64,000 bases of DNA. It comes from a virus. Positions 14,762 to 22,869 of the stretch are shown in pieces. Under the pieces are notes generated by a model that did not search any database, was not told the origin of the DNA, and saw only the letters and a program-made list of their open reading frames with translations. Location: the IMG/VR virus record IMGVR_UViG_3300021437_000013, positions 1 to 64,000 of that record; one strand, written 5' to 3'. The position numbers and the translations under genes are program-made. Position 1 is the first letter of the stretch. Each line of letters starts with the position of its first letter.

Positions 14762-14779
14762 GTAACAACTATCAGTAGA
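14762..14779 (+). promoter_or_regulatory. Late promoter-like element, weaker match
   Basis: GTAACAACTATCAGTAGA, then GG and an ATG at 14787. It keeps the AACAACTA core. Best candidate promoter for the gene at 14787. Confidence 0.45.
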
Positions 14780-14786
14780 GGTTGAT

Positions 14787-15461
14787 ATGATTGATTTAAA
14801 CATAATAGGTTCATGTGTGTATGCATTAATTGATGATAATAATAAAGAGGTTATTGTTATTGGTACCAGTAATGGATATAAGGGATTAGTAGAAGAGATG
14901 TATTGTATATCTACTAAAGTTAAATATGATGGGTTTACAGTTACTAACGTTGTAGCTTCACCATTACCAGAAGAATCCAGAATCAGATTACAAACAATAG
15001 ATAAGCTTATTACTGAATACACAAATAAACAGTATATAGTTAGAAACAGCACTAGAAAACGTAGTAGTATGACTTATAAGATTATCTGTAAAAGTATGAA
15101 ACTTGGTGGGATGATAACCAGACAGAACATCTTCATAGTTATAGAGAAGAGTATTAAGTATAATGGTAAAGTCCGTGGAGTATTTGAGTCTAACGAAGAG
15201 GCTAACAACTTCATTGACTACTTAAAGAGTATGAATGAGGATATGTTACGGCCACTATCTGCATGTAATGCACTTACTAAAGCTTGGACATTAGAAGAAG
15301 AAAGACAGAAATCAGAGTATTTAATACCCGGTAAGAAGACTGTGACAGTAAGTATGGATGGTCACGGGAAAGAGGCTAGAAGGATATCTTATCCTAGAGC
15401 TGTAATACTACATAACATTAAGCAGATGTTAGCCGGGTTACCTACAATGCCACTTAACTAA
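14787..15461 (+). CDS. Unknown protein, 224 aa
   Basis: ATG after AGAGG. N-terminal beta-rich half (IIGSCVYALIDDNNKEVIVIGTS, then VKYDGFTVTNVVASP) and a helical, charged C-terminal half (EEANNFIDYLKSMNEDML, RRISYPRAVILHNIKQML). No family recognised. It runs tail to tail with the minus-strand gene 15458-15835, overlapping by four bases. Being among structured RNAs, an RNA-related role is conceivable but unsupported. Confidence 0.78.
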   Translation: MIDLNIIGSCVYALIDDNNKEVIVIGTSNGYKGLVEEMYCISTKVKYDGFTVTNVVASPLPEESRIRLQTIDKLITEYTNKQYIVRNSTRKRSSMTYKIICKSMKLGGMITRQNIFIVIEKSIKYNGKVRGVFESNEEANNFIDYLKSMNEDMLRPLSACNALTKAWTLEEERQKSEYLIPGKKTVTVSMDGHGKEARRISYPRAVILHNIKQMLAGLPTMPLN

Positions 15462-15835
15462 TAATTATGCATATGTCGTAGTATTGCAACTTGATCTAAG
15501 AAGCTAATATTAAGCTTTTGAAGCTGTGTACGTTTAGCCTTAGGTACACTAGCCAACTCTAATTGTAACGTGTTTAAATCGAAATTAGGTGCCTTAGATA
15601 ACGTCTTAAGTAACACCTCTGCTGATATCTCTTTAAGATGCTTACGGTTGGCATACTTAACGTTAAATACACATTCTGGATTAAGGATATCTTTCTCATA
15701 CTCTATTTCTAACCCCATACCATCATATACACCAGTTAATACTAATTCTATCTTACTGTGACTAACTACATCAAATGATTCAGATACAATTAAGTAATGC
15801 TCAGTCATGTTGTGTTTGTATTTGTAATATTTCAT
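15458..15835 (-). CDS. Unknown protein, 125 aa, isolated minus-strand gene
   Basis: ATG at 15835 with AGGAG upstream and its own sigma-70-like promoter (15853-15880). N-terminal beta-rich segment (HYLIVSESFDVVSHSKIELVLTGVYDG), then a helical basic segment (PKAKRTQLQKLNISF). Its independent promoter suggests early expression apart from the main leftward block. Function unknown; a small regulator is a guess. Confidence 0.72.
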   Translation of the reverse strand: MKYYKYKHNMTEHYLIVSESFDVVSHSKIELVLTGVYDGMGLEIEYEKDILNPECVFNVKYANRKHLKEISAEVLLKTLSKAPNFDLNTLQLELASVPKAKRTQLQKLNISFLDQVAILRHMHNY

Positions 15836-15852
15836 ATTTACTCCTTACCTTC

Positions 15853-15880
15853 ACTATATCATAGCTACATATTAAGTCAA
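15853..15880 (-). promoter_or_regulatory. Sigma-70-type promoter for 15458-15835
   Basis: Minus strand: TTGACT (15875-15880), 16-bp spacer, TATAGT (15853-15858), about 18 bases before the ATG. Confidence 0.7.
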
Positions 15881-15911
15881 CAAGTATCTATAATAATACT
15901 AATATTCATTT

Positions 15912-16245
15912 TAGACAATAGGAGGGGCAAGGCATCTTTGTCCTAATAATAGCCCCTGGGGGAGGGTTATGCGCCGATAGACTTGCTTGGTAGTGTTGCT
16001 CAGGATTTGTTTAGTGCTATTAACACCATTAGGAACACAGAGCTGGAGACAAAAAGAAACAGAACCATTTACACTAATATCCAAGTTACGCTATCTCATG
16101 TCGGTGTATCATCTACTTTACTGTGCCTTGCCTTATCTCTTTTTGCAGCTTAGTAGTGAATTCCAGGTTATCTTTATACTGCTAACTCTCACAGTTGTCT
16201 TTTTAGGTTATGTCCAAAAAGGGTAAATGACGTAGGATGATAGAA
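15912..16245 (+). ncRNA. Structured RNA, copy 2 of a twin pair (pseudoknotted)
   Basis: Homologous in layout and length to 12481-12810. GGCAAGGCA (15926-15934) pairs with TGCCTTGCC (16124-16132); TCCTAAT (15941-15947) with ATTAGGA (16028-16034); and CTACT (16113-16117) with AGTAG (16152-16156), crossing the first helix. The shared word GATTTG-K-TTAGTG (16004-16016, copy 1 at 12588-12600) and the 31-base box at 16208-16238 keep their places. The bases in all three helices differ from copy 1 yet pair, which is covariation. It lies directly upstream of the terminase gene cluster. A packaging-RNA role like phi29 pRNA is imaginable but untested. Confidence 0.74.
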
Positions 16246-16307
16246 TAACACAGAAAGGTAGATAAATCAATAATTATTATATTATTTAGTTGACAAATGA
16301 ATAGAAA

Positions 16308-16325
16308 CTAACAACTACTACTAAA
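16308..16325 (+). promoter_or_regulatory. Late promoter-like element before the terminase cluster, weaker match
   Basis: CTAACAACTACTACTAAA, then GG. It keeps AACAACTA but the 3' half differs. A TTGACA at 16290-16295 has no good -10, so I favour the late element. Confidence 0.4.
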
Positions 16326-16335
16326 GGATTAAAAC

Positions 16336-16560
16336 ATGGACTTAAGAGAATGTAAAATATGTAATCAGGTTAAGCCAAGACTTACACTTGGATTATTCCC
16401 AAATGGCAGAGCGCCTAAGTATGCAGATGAACATGGTAAGCTTTGGAATGGACTTGTATGCCCATCGTGTACTGTAGATAGAGCTAAAGAAACTATGAAG
16501 ATTACAAGAAGCAATAGAAAGCTGGCCGCTAAGATTGAGAAAGATAATGAAATTAGATGA
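16336..16560 (+). CDS. Small zinc-finger protein
   Basis: 74 residues. CKIC (about 6-9) and CPSC (about 42-45) would bind one zinc; the C-terminal third is basic and helical (RAKETMKITRSNRKLAAKIEK). First gene of the rightward terminase operon. Such small fingers before terminase genes could be packaging or regulatory factors; function not recognised. Confidence 0.72.
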   Translation: MDLRECKICNQVKPRLTLGLFPNGRAPKYADEHGKLWNGLVCPSCTVDRAKETMKITRSNRKLAAKIEKDNEIR

Positions 16561-16909
16561 TATCAAATTGATTAATACTCCTAACCCTAACCAATACTTT
16601 GATAAGGATATCTTAGAGGAAGAGATTAATCTATTAGCTTTAGCATTATACAAACTTATTATTGCCTTAAACAATAAAGAAGATATGATACATGAAACTG
16701 ATGATATGCAGCTTAGATACATTATCAGTGAAGATTATGCCGCTATTGCTAAAGACTTCCTTAAGCTTGCAGACCAAGTAAAGATACGAATAGACTTATA
16801 CCATGAAATGTGTGACGAATTAGGATTACCAAAGGAAATAGATTATGTTAGACTTTATAAACAACTTGAGAAGTTTCAAATCATTAATCAAGATTTTGAC
16901 AATTGTTAG
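16547..16909 (+). CDS. Unknown helical protein, 120 aa
   Basis: ATG at 16547 (MKLDDIKL) overlaps the preceding stop and is preferred to an in-frame TTG at 16535. Acidic and helical (EEEINLLALALYKLIIALNN; YAAIAKDFLKLADQVKIRIDLY). No motif recognised. Coupled to its neighbours in the terminase operon. Confidence 0.72.
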   Translation: MKLDDIKLINTPNPNQYFDKDILEEEINLLALALYKLIIALNNKEDMIHETDDMQLRYIISEDYAAIAKDFLKLADQVKIRIDLYHEMCDELGLPKEIDYVRLYKQLEKFQIINQDFDNC

Positions 16910-17117
16910 TGTGGCCGTAGCGGTTATTAAACCAATTGCAGCAATAATAGCTATTGCATTATTAGGTTATAGTATTGTTATGCGAATATTAGACCATAAA
17001 GAGAGTCAAGAAATCAATTCTAAGGTGGTTAATAGCCTATTAGACGAGATGAAAGAGATTAGGACGCACGTTTCATCAATTAAGTTAAAACTCGGCTTTA
17101 AACCGAACAAGGAGTAG
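16845..17117 (+). CDS. Membrane protein, 90 aa, holin-like
   Basis: ATG at 16845 with AGGA upstream, overlapping the previous gene by 65 bases, which is long for this phage. Residues about 15-47 make one long or two short membrane helices (LTIVSVAVAVIKPIAAIIAIALLGYSIVM), followed by a charged amphipathic helix (KESQEINSKVVNSLLDEMKEIRT). A holin-type topology is plausible; so is an unrelated membrane role. Confidence 0.65.
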   Translation: MLDFINNLRSFKSLIKILTIVSVAVAVIKPIAAIIAIALLGYSIVMRILDHKESQEINSKVVNSLLDEMKEIRTHVSSIKLKLGFKPNKE

Positions 17118-17119
17118 TT

Positions 17120-17506
17120 ATGGATATAGATAGTAGCTACATTGAAAAACAGAATGAAGTATTATTAGCACTTAATAATAAAATACTAAAATTAGAGATG
17201 GAGAAGAGGGCACTAGAACATAAGCTTACAGAGATGACTGCTAATGCTCCAACTATTAATAGTCTTGATATATTTGATATCACTGATGAGGAAACAGTAT
17301 GCCTTACTCAGATAGCTTTATTAAGAGGTCTTGCCTTACAAAGAGAACTGTCTACAGAAGAAACTAAGAGATTCGAGGTTTATCATAAAGCTATGAATAA
17401 CTTAAGAGGTAGAAAGAAAGAGGAAGAGAAAGTAGACCTTAAAGATATTGATAATGACAACCTACTACAAATATTAGATGGCACTATAGTTAAGAAGACC
17501 GAATGA
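17120..17506 (+). CDS. terS: Probable terminase small subunit
   Basis: 128 residues, AAGGAG before the ATG. A coiled coil spans about 8-40, followed by DITDEETVCLTQIALLRGLALQ and RELSTEETKRFEVYHKA, a pattern seen in phage small terminases (known to me by pattern). The stop overlaps the terminase large subunit start as ATGA, the usual pairing. The coiled coil and helical core fit an oligomeric DNA-recognition ring; I see no clear helix-turn-helix. Confidence 0.7.
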   Translation: MDIDSSYIEKQNEVLLALNNKILKLEMEKRALEHKLTEMTANAPTINSLDIFDITDEETVCLTQIALLRGLALQRELSTEETKRFEVYHKAMNNLRGRKKEEEKVDLKDIDNDNLLQILDGTIVKKTE

Positions 17507-20052
17507 GCAAACCAACAGCTAAACAATTAACCAGACAAGAGCTTATCCATGAAATGTGGAGAAGGGGAAACTTAGTATATAAGATGCATTCAGTACAAAG
17601 AGAGATGTACGAAACTTTAGAATCTGCAGCTCCCAATTCTGTATTAGTTTGGATGACGTCCAGGCAGCTCGGCAAATGCCTAGAAGAGAATACTTTGGTA
17701 GCTACTCCACAAGGTTCAGTAAAGATAAAAGATATACAAGAAGGAAGCATTGTATATGGGTATGATGAGAAAGGTAAGATTACTCCTACTGAGGTTATAA
17801 AGGTTCATAATCAAGGTAAAAAAGAAGTAGTGGATTTGATGCACAGAGGGAGAGTAATCGCTACGGCCACAGACGACCATAAATGGTTAGCTTGGGATAG
17901 CTACAAGAATAAAGAAGTAGAAATAACCGCCAAACAACTTACGGGATATCCTAGATATAAAATTAGAAGAGAGTATTTTGATTATGTTGGAGGTAGTATT
18001 CATGAACCGCACGCTTACACTCTCGGGGCTTTATTGGGTGACGGGTACGGAAAACATAATAAAAGTTCAATGACTCAATTATGTGTATCTTCAAGAGATG
18101 ATAAAATTCCCGAGGCTATTTCTAGAGAATTAGGGTGTTTTTACTGGAAAGCAAAAGGTAATAACTTCTCATATATACTAAGTAACACTTTTAAGCCTAT
18201 GACTAAAGGTAAAACTTATGATTTAATGACTATAAACTACTATAAAGAGTGGTGTTCTGGTAAAAAAGCACATGAGAAATTTTGTGATTATGAAACAATA
18301 AGAACTTGGTCTAGAGAATCTCAAGTTAGATTTATTGCCGGATTAATTGATACTGATGGTAGTATACATCTCTCAGGAAGAGATAAGACGGAGTTACGAT
18401 TTTCTTTAGGTATGCAGGCAGAGACTGTTATACAATGTGTAAGTAAGTTAATGTTAGATTTATGGCAAGCGGAGACTTGTTATTTATTGGATAATAGACC
18501 TAAATATAAAAATGGCCCAGTACATACTATATATTTAAATAATAACTTTTTAGTAAAAAGAATACTAAAAGAACTGTCACCTCATATAGTTACGGAACAT
18601 AAAAAATATAAAGAAGAGTATGATAATTTTCCAGAATATAATCATATAAAAGACTATGTTGGTGTAATTGCTGGAAAAAGGTATGAAGTAAATACTTATG
18701 ACTTAAGTATTGATAATAAAACCCACCTATATTGTTTAGCTAATGGATTAATAACCCACAATAGTACAATGCTATGCTTAATCGCAATAATGGCTTGTAT
18801 AAAGAAGCCTAATAGTATTGTAAAGATACTAACTGATACTAAGGTTCATGCTCAAATGATTCTTGAACCTAAATTCATAGAGGTTCTAGAAGACTGTCCA
18901 GAAGAACTAAAACCTACTTATAATGCTTCTCGATATATGTACCACTTCCCTAATGGGAGTCAAATACAAATGGCTGGTACAGATGCAGGCTCCGCCGAGA
19001 GGTTGAGGGGTGGTAAGTCTGAGCTGGTTTTGGTTGATGAAGCTGCGTTTTGTTCAAAGCTTGAGTATAATATCCTATCAGTATTAGTACCAACTACCAC
19101 CCATACTGGCGGTAAGATTGTATTAGCATCATCAGCACCAGAAGACCCAGACCATGATTTTATTAAGTTTATGGAAAGGGCAGAAATAGAAGGAACTTTA
19201 GTAAGTAAAACCGTATATGATAACCCTCTACTTACTACAGAGAAAATTAAGACTATTATAAAGGGGTATGCGGGGGGTATTGATAATCCTAACTTTAGAC
19301 GAGAGTATTTAAATATCATTGAGAAGAATGAGAAGACAACCGTATTCCCAGAGGTTAATGAAAATACAATAAAAGAGATTACTTCTAATATTCCTCCCAT
19401 GCCTGCACATTATGATTGTTTTGTTGGTATGGACTTAGGATTCAAAGACTTAACGGGCATTGTATTTGCTCATTATGACTTTAGGAATAAGCTATTAGTA
19501 TTTGATAAAGAGATAGTTAAGAAAGGGCCTGAGGTTAATCTTAAAGAGTTACCAGATGAAATATTAAAGGTTGAGAAAGAACTCTGGAGTAATAAGCTTA
19601 CTAATGAAGTTAGAATCCCTACTAAACGAGTATCTGACATTAACCCACTTGTTACTCAAGAGATTGCCAGAAATAGTAATTATCAAGTCATGTTCTACAA
19701 TGCAGACAAGGCACAGCGTATGACTGCTTTAAATGCCTTTAGAGCCGCTTTTCAATCGGGGCAGATAAAGATTAACCCCCAAGGTTGTCCAGTGCTTATA
19801 CGGCATTTAAACAATGCTAAATGGAAGTCTTTGGATGACAAGAGCGACTTTGCTAGAAGTTCAGATGATTCACATTATGACTTAGCAATGGCTGCCTTAT
19901 ACTTATTCAGGGCCGTTAATTTTGATAAGAATCCTTATCCGATTGGTAGTCGTGACCCTAACACTAATCACTATGCTGATTGGCATAGTAAGAATCAATC
20001 CTCAAACGTAAACAAATACAAAGCTCTATTAGGAATCAAAAAAAAGAAGTAG
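17503..20052 (+). CDS. terL: Terminase large subunit interrupted by an intein
   Basis: ATP-driven packaging motor and headful nuclease. 849 residues as encoded: an extein of about 487 residues and a 362-residue intein (59-420). The Walker A motif SRQLGK-ST is split exactly after the Lys; the intein must splice out to restore it. Walker B is LVLVDEAAF. The RNase H-like nuclease has VGMDLGFKD and the late acidic HYDLAMAALYLF. The extein length is normal for phage TerL. The start overlaps terS (ATGA). The gene is followed by its own late promoter unit at 20075. Confidence 0.95.
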   Translation: MSKPTAKQLTRQELIHEMWRRGNLVYKMHSVQREMYETLESAAPNSVLVWMTSRQLGKCLEENTLVATPQGSVKIKDIQEGSIVYGYDEKGKITPTEVIKVHNQGKKEVVDLMHRGRVIATATDDHKWLAWDSYKNKEVEITAKQLTGYPRYKIRREYFDYVGGSIHEPHAYTLGALLGDGYGKHNKSSMTQLCVSSRDDKIPEAISRELGCFYWKAKGNNFSYILSNTFKPMTKGKTYDLMTINYYKEWCSGKKAHEKFCDYETIRTWSRESQVRFIAGLIDTDGSIHLSGRDKTELRFSLGMQAETVIQCVSKLMLDLWQAETCYLLDNRPKYKNGPVHTIYLNNNFLVKRILKELSPHIVTEHKKYKEEYDNFPEYNHIKDYVGVIAGKRYEVNTYDLSIDNKTHLYCLANGLITHNSTMLCLIAIMACIKKPNSIVKILTDTKVHAQMILEPKFIEVLEDCPEELKPTYNASRYMYHFPNGSQIQMAGTDAGSAERLRGGKSELVLVDEAAFCSKLEYNILSVLVPTTTHTGGKIVLASSAPEDPDHDFIKFMERAEIEGTLVSKTVYDNPLLTTEKIKTIIKGYAGGIDNPNFRREYLNIIEKNEKTTVFPEVNENTIKEITSNIPPMPAHYDCFVGMDLGFKDLTGIVFAHYDFRNKLLVFDKEIVKKGPEVNLKELPDEILKVEKELWSNKLTNEVRIPTKRVSDINPLVTQEIARNSNYQVMFYNADKAQRMTALNAFRAAFQSGQIKINPQGCPVLIRHLNNAKWKSLDDKSDFARSSDDSHYDLAMAALYLFRAVNFDKNPYPIGSRDPNTNHYADWHSKNQSSNVNKYKALLGIKKKK
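17677..18762 (+). mobile_element. Intein with LAGLIDADG homing endonuclease in terL
   Basis: Cys59 of the precursor is the first intein residue (CLEENTLVATPQGSVKI, block A). TDDH at 123-126 is block B. LGALLGDGYG (174-183) and FIAGLIDTDG (277-286) are the two LAGLIDADG helices. The end LYCLANGLITHN carries blocks F and G with the terminal His-Asn, and the +1 residue is Ser. All splicing residues are present, so it should be active. The endonuclease would cut inteinless terL alleles at the Walker A codons. Confidence 0.95.
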
Positions 20053-20074
20053 TTTCTAATGTTTTCTCGTCATC

Positions 20075-20092
20075 TTAACAACTAATGGTATG
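20075..20092 (+). promoter_or_regulatory. Late promoter element upstream of the protease-portal unit
   Basis: TTAACAACTAATGGTATG, followed by GAG and the ATG at 20101. Falls in the 48-base gap after terL. Confidence 0.65.
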
Positions 20093-20100
20093 GAGAACAT

Positions 20101-20850
20101 ATGATAAAGAAAACAACCAAGATTCTAGCTGTATCAGTTGCATCAGCTTTACTAATTGCTGCTGCAGGGGTTCAGTTCTCTGACTTCCATAAGAAATTTA
20201 TAAGAAACAAGACTGCACCAAACACAGTTATGGTACTTAACCTTGAACAGAACTCTGGTGGTACTGGATTCTATCTTAAAGTTCCATCTGGCCGTTCAGT
20301 TATTATAACTAATCGTCACGTTTGTGAATTAGAGAAAGATGGTAATATCTTGATTAAAGAAGAGGGCAGTCGCCTTACAGCTATCCATAGAGTAATCACT
20401 ATTAGTAAGAATCATGACTTATGTGTCATTGATGCAAACGGAAAAGATAAGGGATTATCATTAGCTTCTGACATTAGTGTTGGTGATTCAGTATATGTTG
20501 TAGGTCATCCTAACTTACGACCGTTAATTATTACAGAAGGTGATTTAATTGATAAGTCAACTCCAAGTGCAGTTATCCATCACATGATGAAGCCAGAAGA
20601 TGCACCAGAAACTTGTAATGGGAAGATAAAAGAAATAGAGCCATTACCGGGTTTTAAGATTCCTGTTTGTGTTCAATATGATATCAGTTATTATATCTCT
20701 GCTATTTCATATGGTGGTAACTCTGGTTCACCAGTAGTTAATAAATATGGTAATGTTATTGGTGTTTTATTTGCAGGTAATCAAAATGTAATTAACGACA
20801 CTATGATTGTAAGATTAGAAGATTTAAGAGAATTTATCAAGGATTTATAA
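20101..20850 (+). CDS. Trypsin-like serine protease with N-terminal membrane anchor
   Basis: 249 residues. Residues about 8-23 are hydrophobic (ILAVSVASALLIAAAG): a signal anchor or signal peptide. The catalytic triad of the chymotrypsin/HtrA fold is visible: His73 (TNRHVC), Asp106 (NHDLCVID) and Ser208 (GGNSGSP). No PDZ domain follows. It lies between terminase and portal, where many phages keep a head-maturation protease, but those are usually other folds and not secreted. Roles to weigh are cleavage of virion proteins, or an envelope-located protease against host factors. ATG after GGAGAAC. Confidence 0.88.
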   Translation: MIKKTTKILAVSVASALLIAAAGVQFSDFHKKFIRNKTAPNTVMVLNLEQNSGGTGFYLKVPSGRSVIITNRHVCELEKDGNILIKEEGSRLTAIHRVITISKNHDLCVIDANGKDKGLSLASDISVGDSVYVVGHPNLRPLIITEGDLIDKSTPSAVIHHMMKPEDAPETCNGKIKEIEPLPGFKIPVCVQYDISYYISAISYGGNSGSPVVNKYGNVIGVLFAGNQNVINDTMIVRLEDLREFIKDL

Positions 20851-20851
20851 T

Positions 20852-22855
20852 ATGTCTAATTCAAATACTTATTTTGCGGATTTAGATAGTAAAGAATGTG
20901 CGGCATTATGTATGCAACGTTCAGCTACATTTTATACTACTTTACAGCGTAATGCCTACCTAGAGAAACTACGTTCTATGTGGTTATTCTATCATGGTAT
21001 TTATGCCAATCTTGGTGCTGATGAGCATCAAATTTCTTTTGGTGGTGAACAAGGTGAGATAGTAAATATCCCGATAAACCATTTCAGAAATATTGCAGAA
21101 CATATTATTAATATGATTACTTCTAACCGTCCAATGATGGAAGCTAGAGCAGTCAATAATGATTACAAGTCTTTATCTCAAGCTAATTTGGCAGGTAGTA
21201 TATTAGATTACTACATGAGAAACAAAGGTATAGAAGACAAGATACATGCCTCGGTTGAAAAAGCCGTAGTTATGGGATGTGGATATATTAAGCTTGAGTG
21301 GAACGCTACAGCTGGAGCAGTTCATGATGTGAACGATGACACTGGTGAATTTATTTATGAAGGTGAAATTGAATGTAGTGGCTTATCTCCGTTTGACGTT
21401 GTAATGGACGGTACTAAAGAATCTTGGGATAATGAATGGCTTATTGCTCGTTCATTTAAAAATAGACATAATTTAGTAGCTAAGTATCCTGAATTTAAAG
21501 ATGAGATATTAGCACTACAAACAAAGTCAGATGATAACCGTTATAGTATTTCAATGTTTACAAATGATAGAACTGATGATATTCCAGTTTATGAGTTTTA
21601 TCATAAAAGAACAGAAGCAAAACCAGACGGCCGTTACATGCTATATTTATCAGATAACATTATCTTGATGGATACTAAATTAGTTTATAGAGAGATTCCA
21701 ATATACAGACTTGCTATGTCAGAGATTATGGGAACTCCATACGCTTACACTAATATGTTTGACGTTTACCCAATCCAAGAAGCCATTAATGGATTAAACT
21801 CTACAATCTTAACTAATCAAAATGCTACGGGTATTCAAAGTCTTTGGGTTCAAAAAGGTTCTGACTTTAATCTTGAATCTGTTATTGGTGGTATGAACTT
21901 AATTGAGTCTGAAACTAAACCAGAACCAATACAACTTACAGCTACTGCACCAGAGACGTTTAACTACTTAAAGAAACTTGAGCAAGATATCGAAACTATT
22001 TCAGGTATTAATGCGGTCACAAGAGGTAACCCTGCAAGCTCACTTCGCTCTGGTAACTCTTTAGCATTAGTTCAGGCGATGAGCTTACAGTATATGTCAA
22101 AGTTCCAAAAGAACTATGTAACTTTTATTGAACAAGTTGGTACTTCTTTATTAAACATACTAAAAGATTTTGCCTCTACCCCTAAACTTATGGAAGTAGT
22201 GGGAAGAAATAACAGAGCCTTTACTAAAGAGTTTACTGGTGATATGATTAAGGATATTAATCGTGTAGTAGTTGACGTTGGTAACCCATTATCAAGAAGT
22301 ACTGCTGGCCGTGTACAAATGGCAGAACAGTTATTACAAATGAAGCTTATTAAGAATCCACAACAATACTTTATGGTAATGAATACTGGTAGACTTGATA
22401 ACATGTATGATTCTGACATGAACCAGTTATTATTAGTTAAGAAAGAAAATGAAGATATGTTAGATGGTAAAAAGGCAACGGCCGCATTATTAGATGCTCA
22501 CCGTATGCACATCATCGAACACCAAGCGGTATCAAGTGATCCAGAGTTAAGACAAAATGCAGAACTTGTTGCTAATCTTTATGAGCACATTCAAGAGCAT
22601 ATTAATTTCTTAAGAACTGCTGACCCGGACTTATTACAATTGATTAATGAAACTCCATTGAATCCACCACAACAAGCAGGCAACCCAATACCACCAGAGA
22701 ATATGCCGCCACAAAGTGCAGTTGAAAATTCTCCAATGAATAATGTTATGAGTCAACAAGGTGGAGCACAACAAAATGCAGGTTCATTACCCGGACTTCC
22801 AAAAGTTGATTCGGCATTATTGCCAAATTCAGCGCTGAACCCTAACCCGAAATAA
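20852..22855 (+). CDS. Portal protein
   Basis: 667 residues. The size, position after terminase, and long helical-plus-beta sequence fit podovirus portals, which form the dodecameric DNA gate. Typical points are NHFRNIAEHIINMITSNRP in the wing/clip region, a stem-like SGINAVTRGNPASSLRSGNSLALVQAM, and a Pro/Gln/Asn-rich C-terminal tail (barrel/tail region). The start is one base after the protease stop. I recognise it by general pattern; no sub-family is assigned. Confidence 0.85.
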   Translation: MSNSNTYFADLDSKECAALCMQRSATFYTTLQRNAYLEKLRSMWLFYHGIYANLGADEHQISFGGEQGEIVNIPINHFRNIAEHIINMITSNRPMMEARAVNNDYKSLSQANLAGSILDYYMRNKGIEDKIHASVEKAVVMGCGYIKLEWNATAGAVHDVNDDTGEFIYEGEIECSGLSPFDVVMDGTKESWDNEWLIARSFKNRHNLVAKYPEFKDEILALQTKSDDNRYSISMFTNDRTDDIPVYEFYHKRTEAKPDGRYMLYLSDNIILMDTKLVYREIPIYRLAMSEIMGTPYAYTNMFDVYPIQEAINGLNSTILTNQNATGIQSLWVQKGSDFNLESVIGGMNLIESETKPEPIQLTATAPETFNYLKKLEQDIETISGINAVTRGNPASSLRSGNSLALVQAMSLQYMSKFQKNYVTFIEQVGTSLLNILKDFASTPKLMEVVGRNNRAFTKEFTGDMIKDINRVVVDVGNPLSRSTAGRVQMAEQLLQMKLIKNPQQYFMVMNTGRLDNMYDSDMNQLLLVKKENEDMLDGKKATAALLDAHRMHIIEHQAVSSDPELRQNAELVANLYEHIQEHINFLRTADPDLLQLINETPLNPPQQAGNPIPPENMPPQSAVENSPMNNVMSQQGGAQQNAGSLPGLPKVDSALLPNSALNPNPK

Positions 22856-22869
22856 TATAAGGAAATATT

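Noticed and set aside
15987-16226. 79-codon plus-strand frame in the copy 2 RNA
   Set aside because: It lies across the covarying helices, has no homologue in copy 1 and no ribosome site.
12400-16335. tRNA genes in the non-coding zone
   Set aside because: No GGTTC-A/G-A-x-x-C arm with a matching acceptor stem was seen on either strand.
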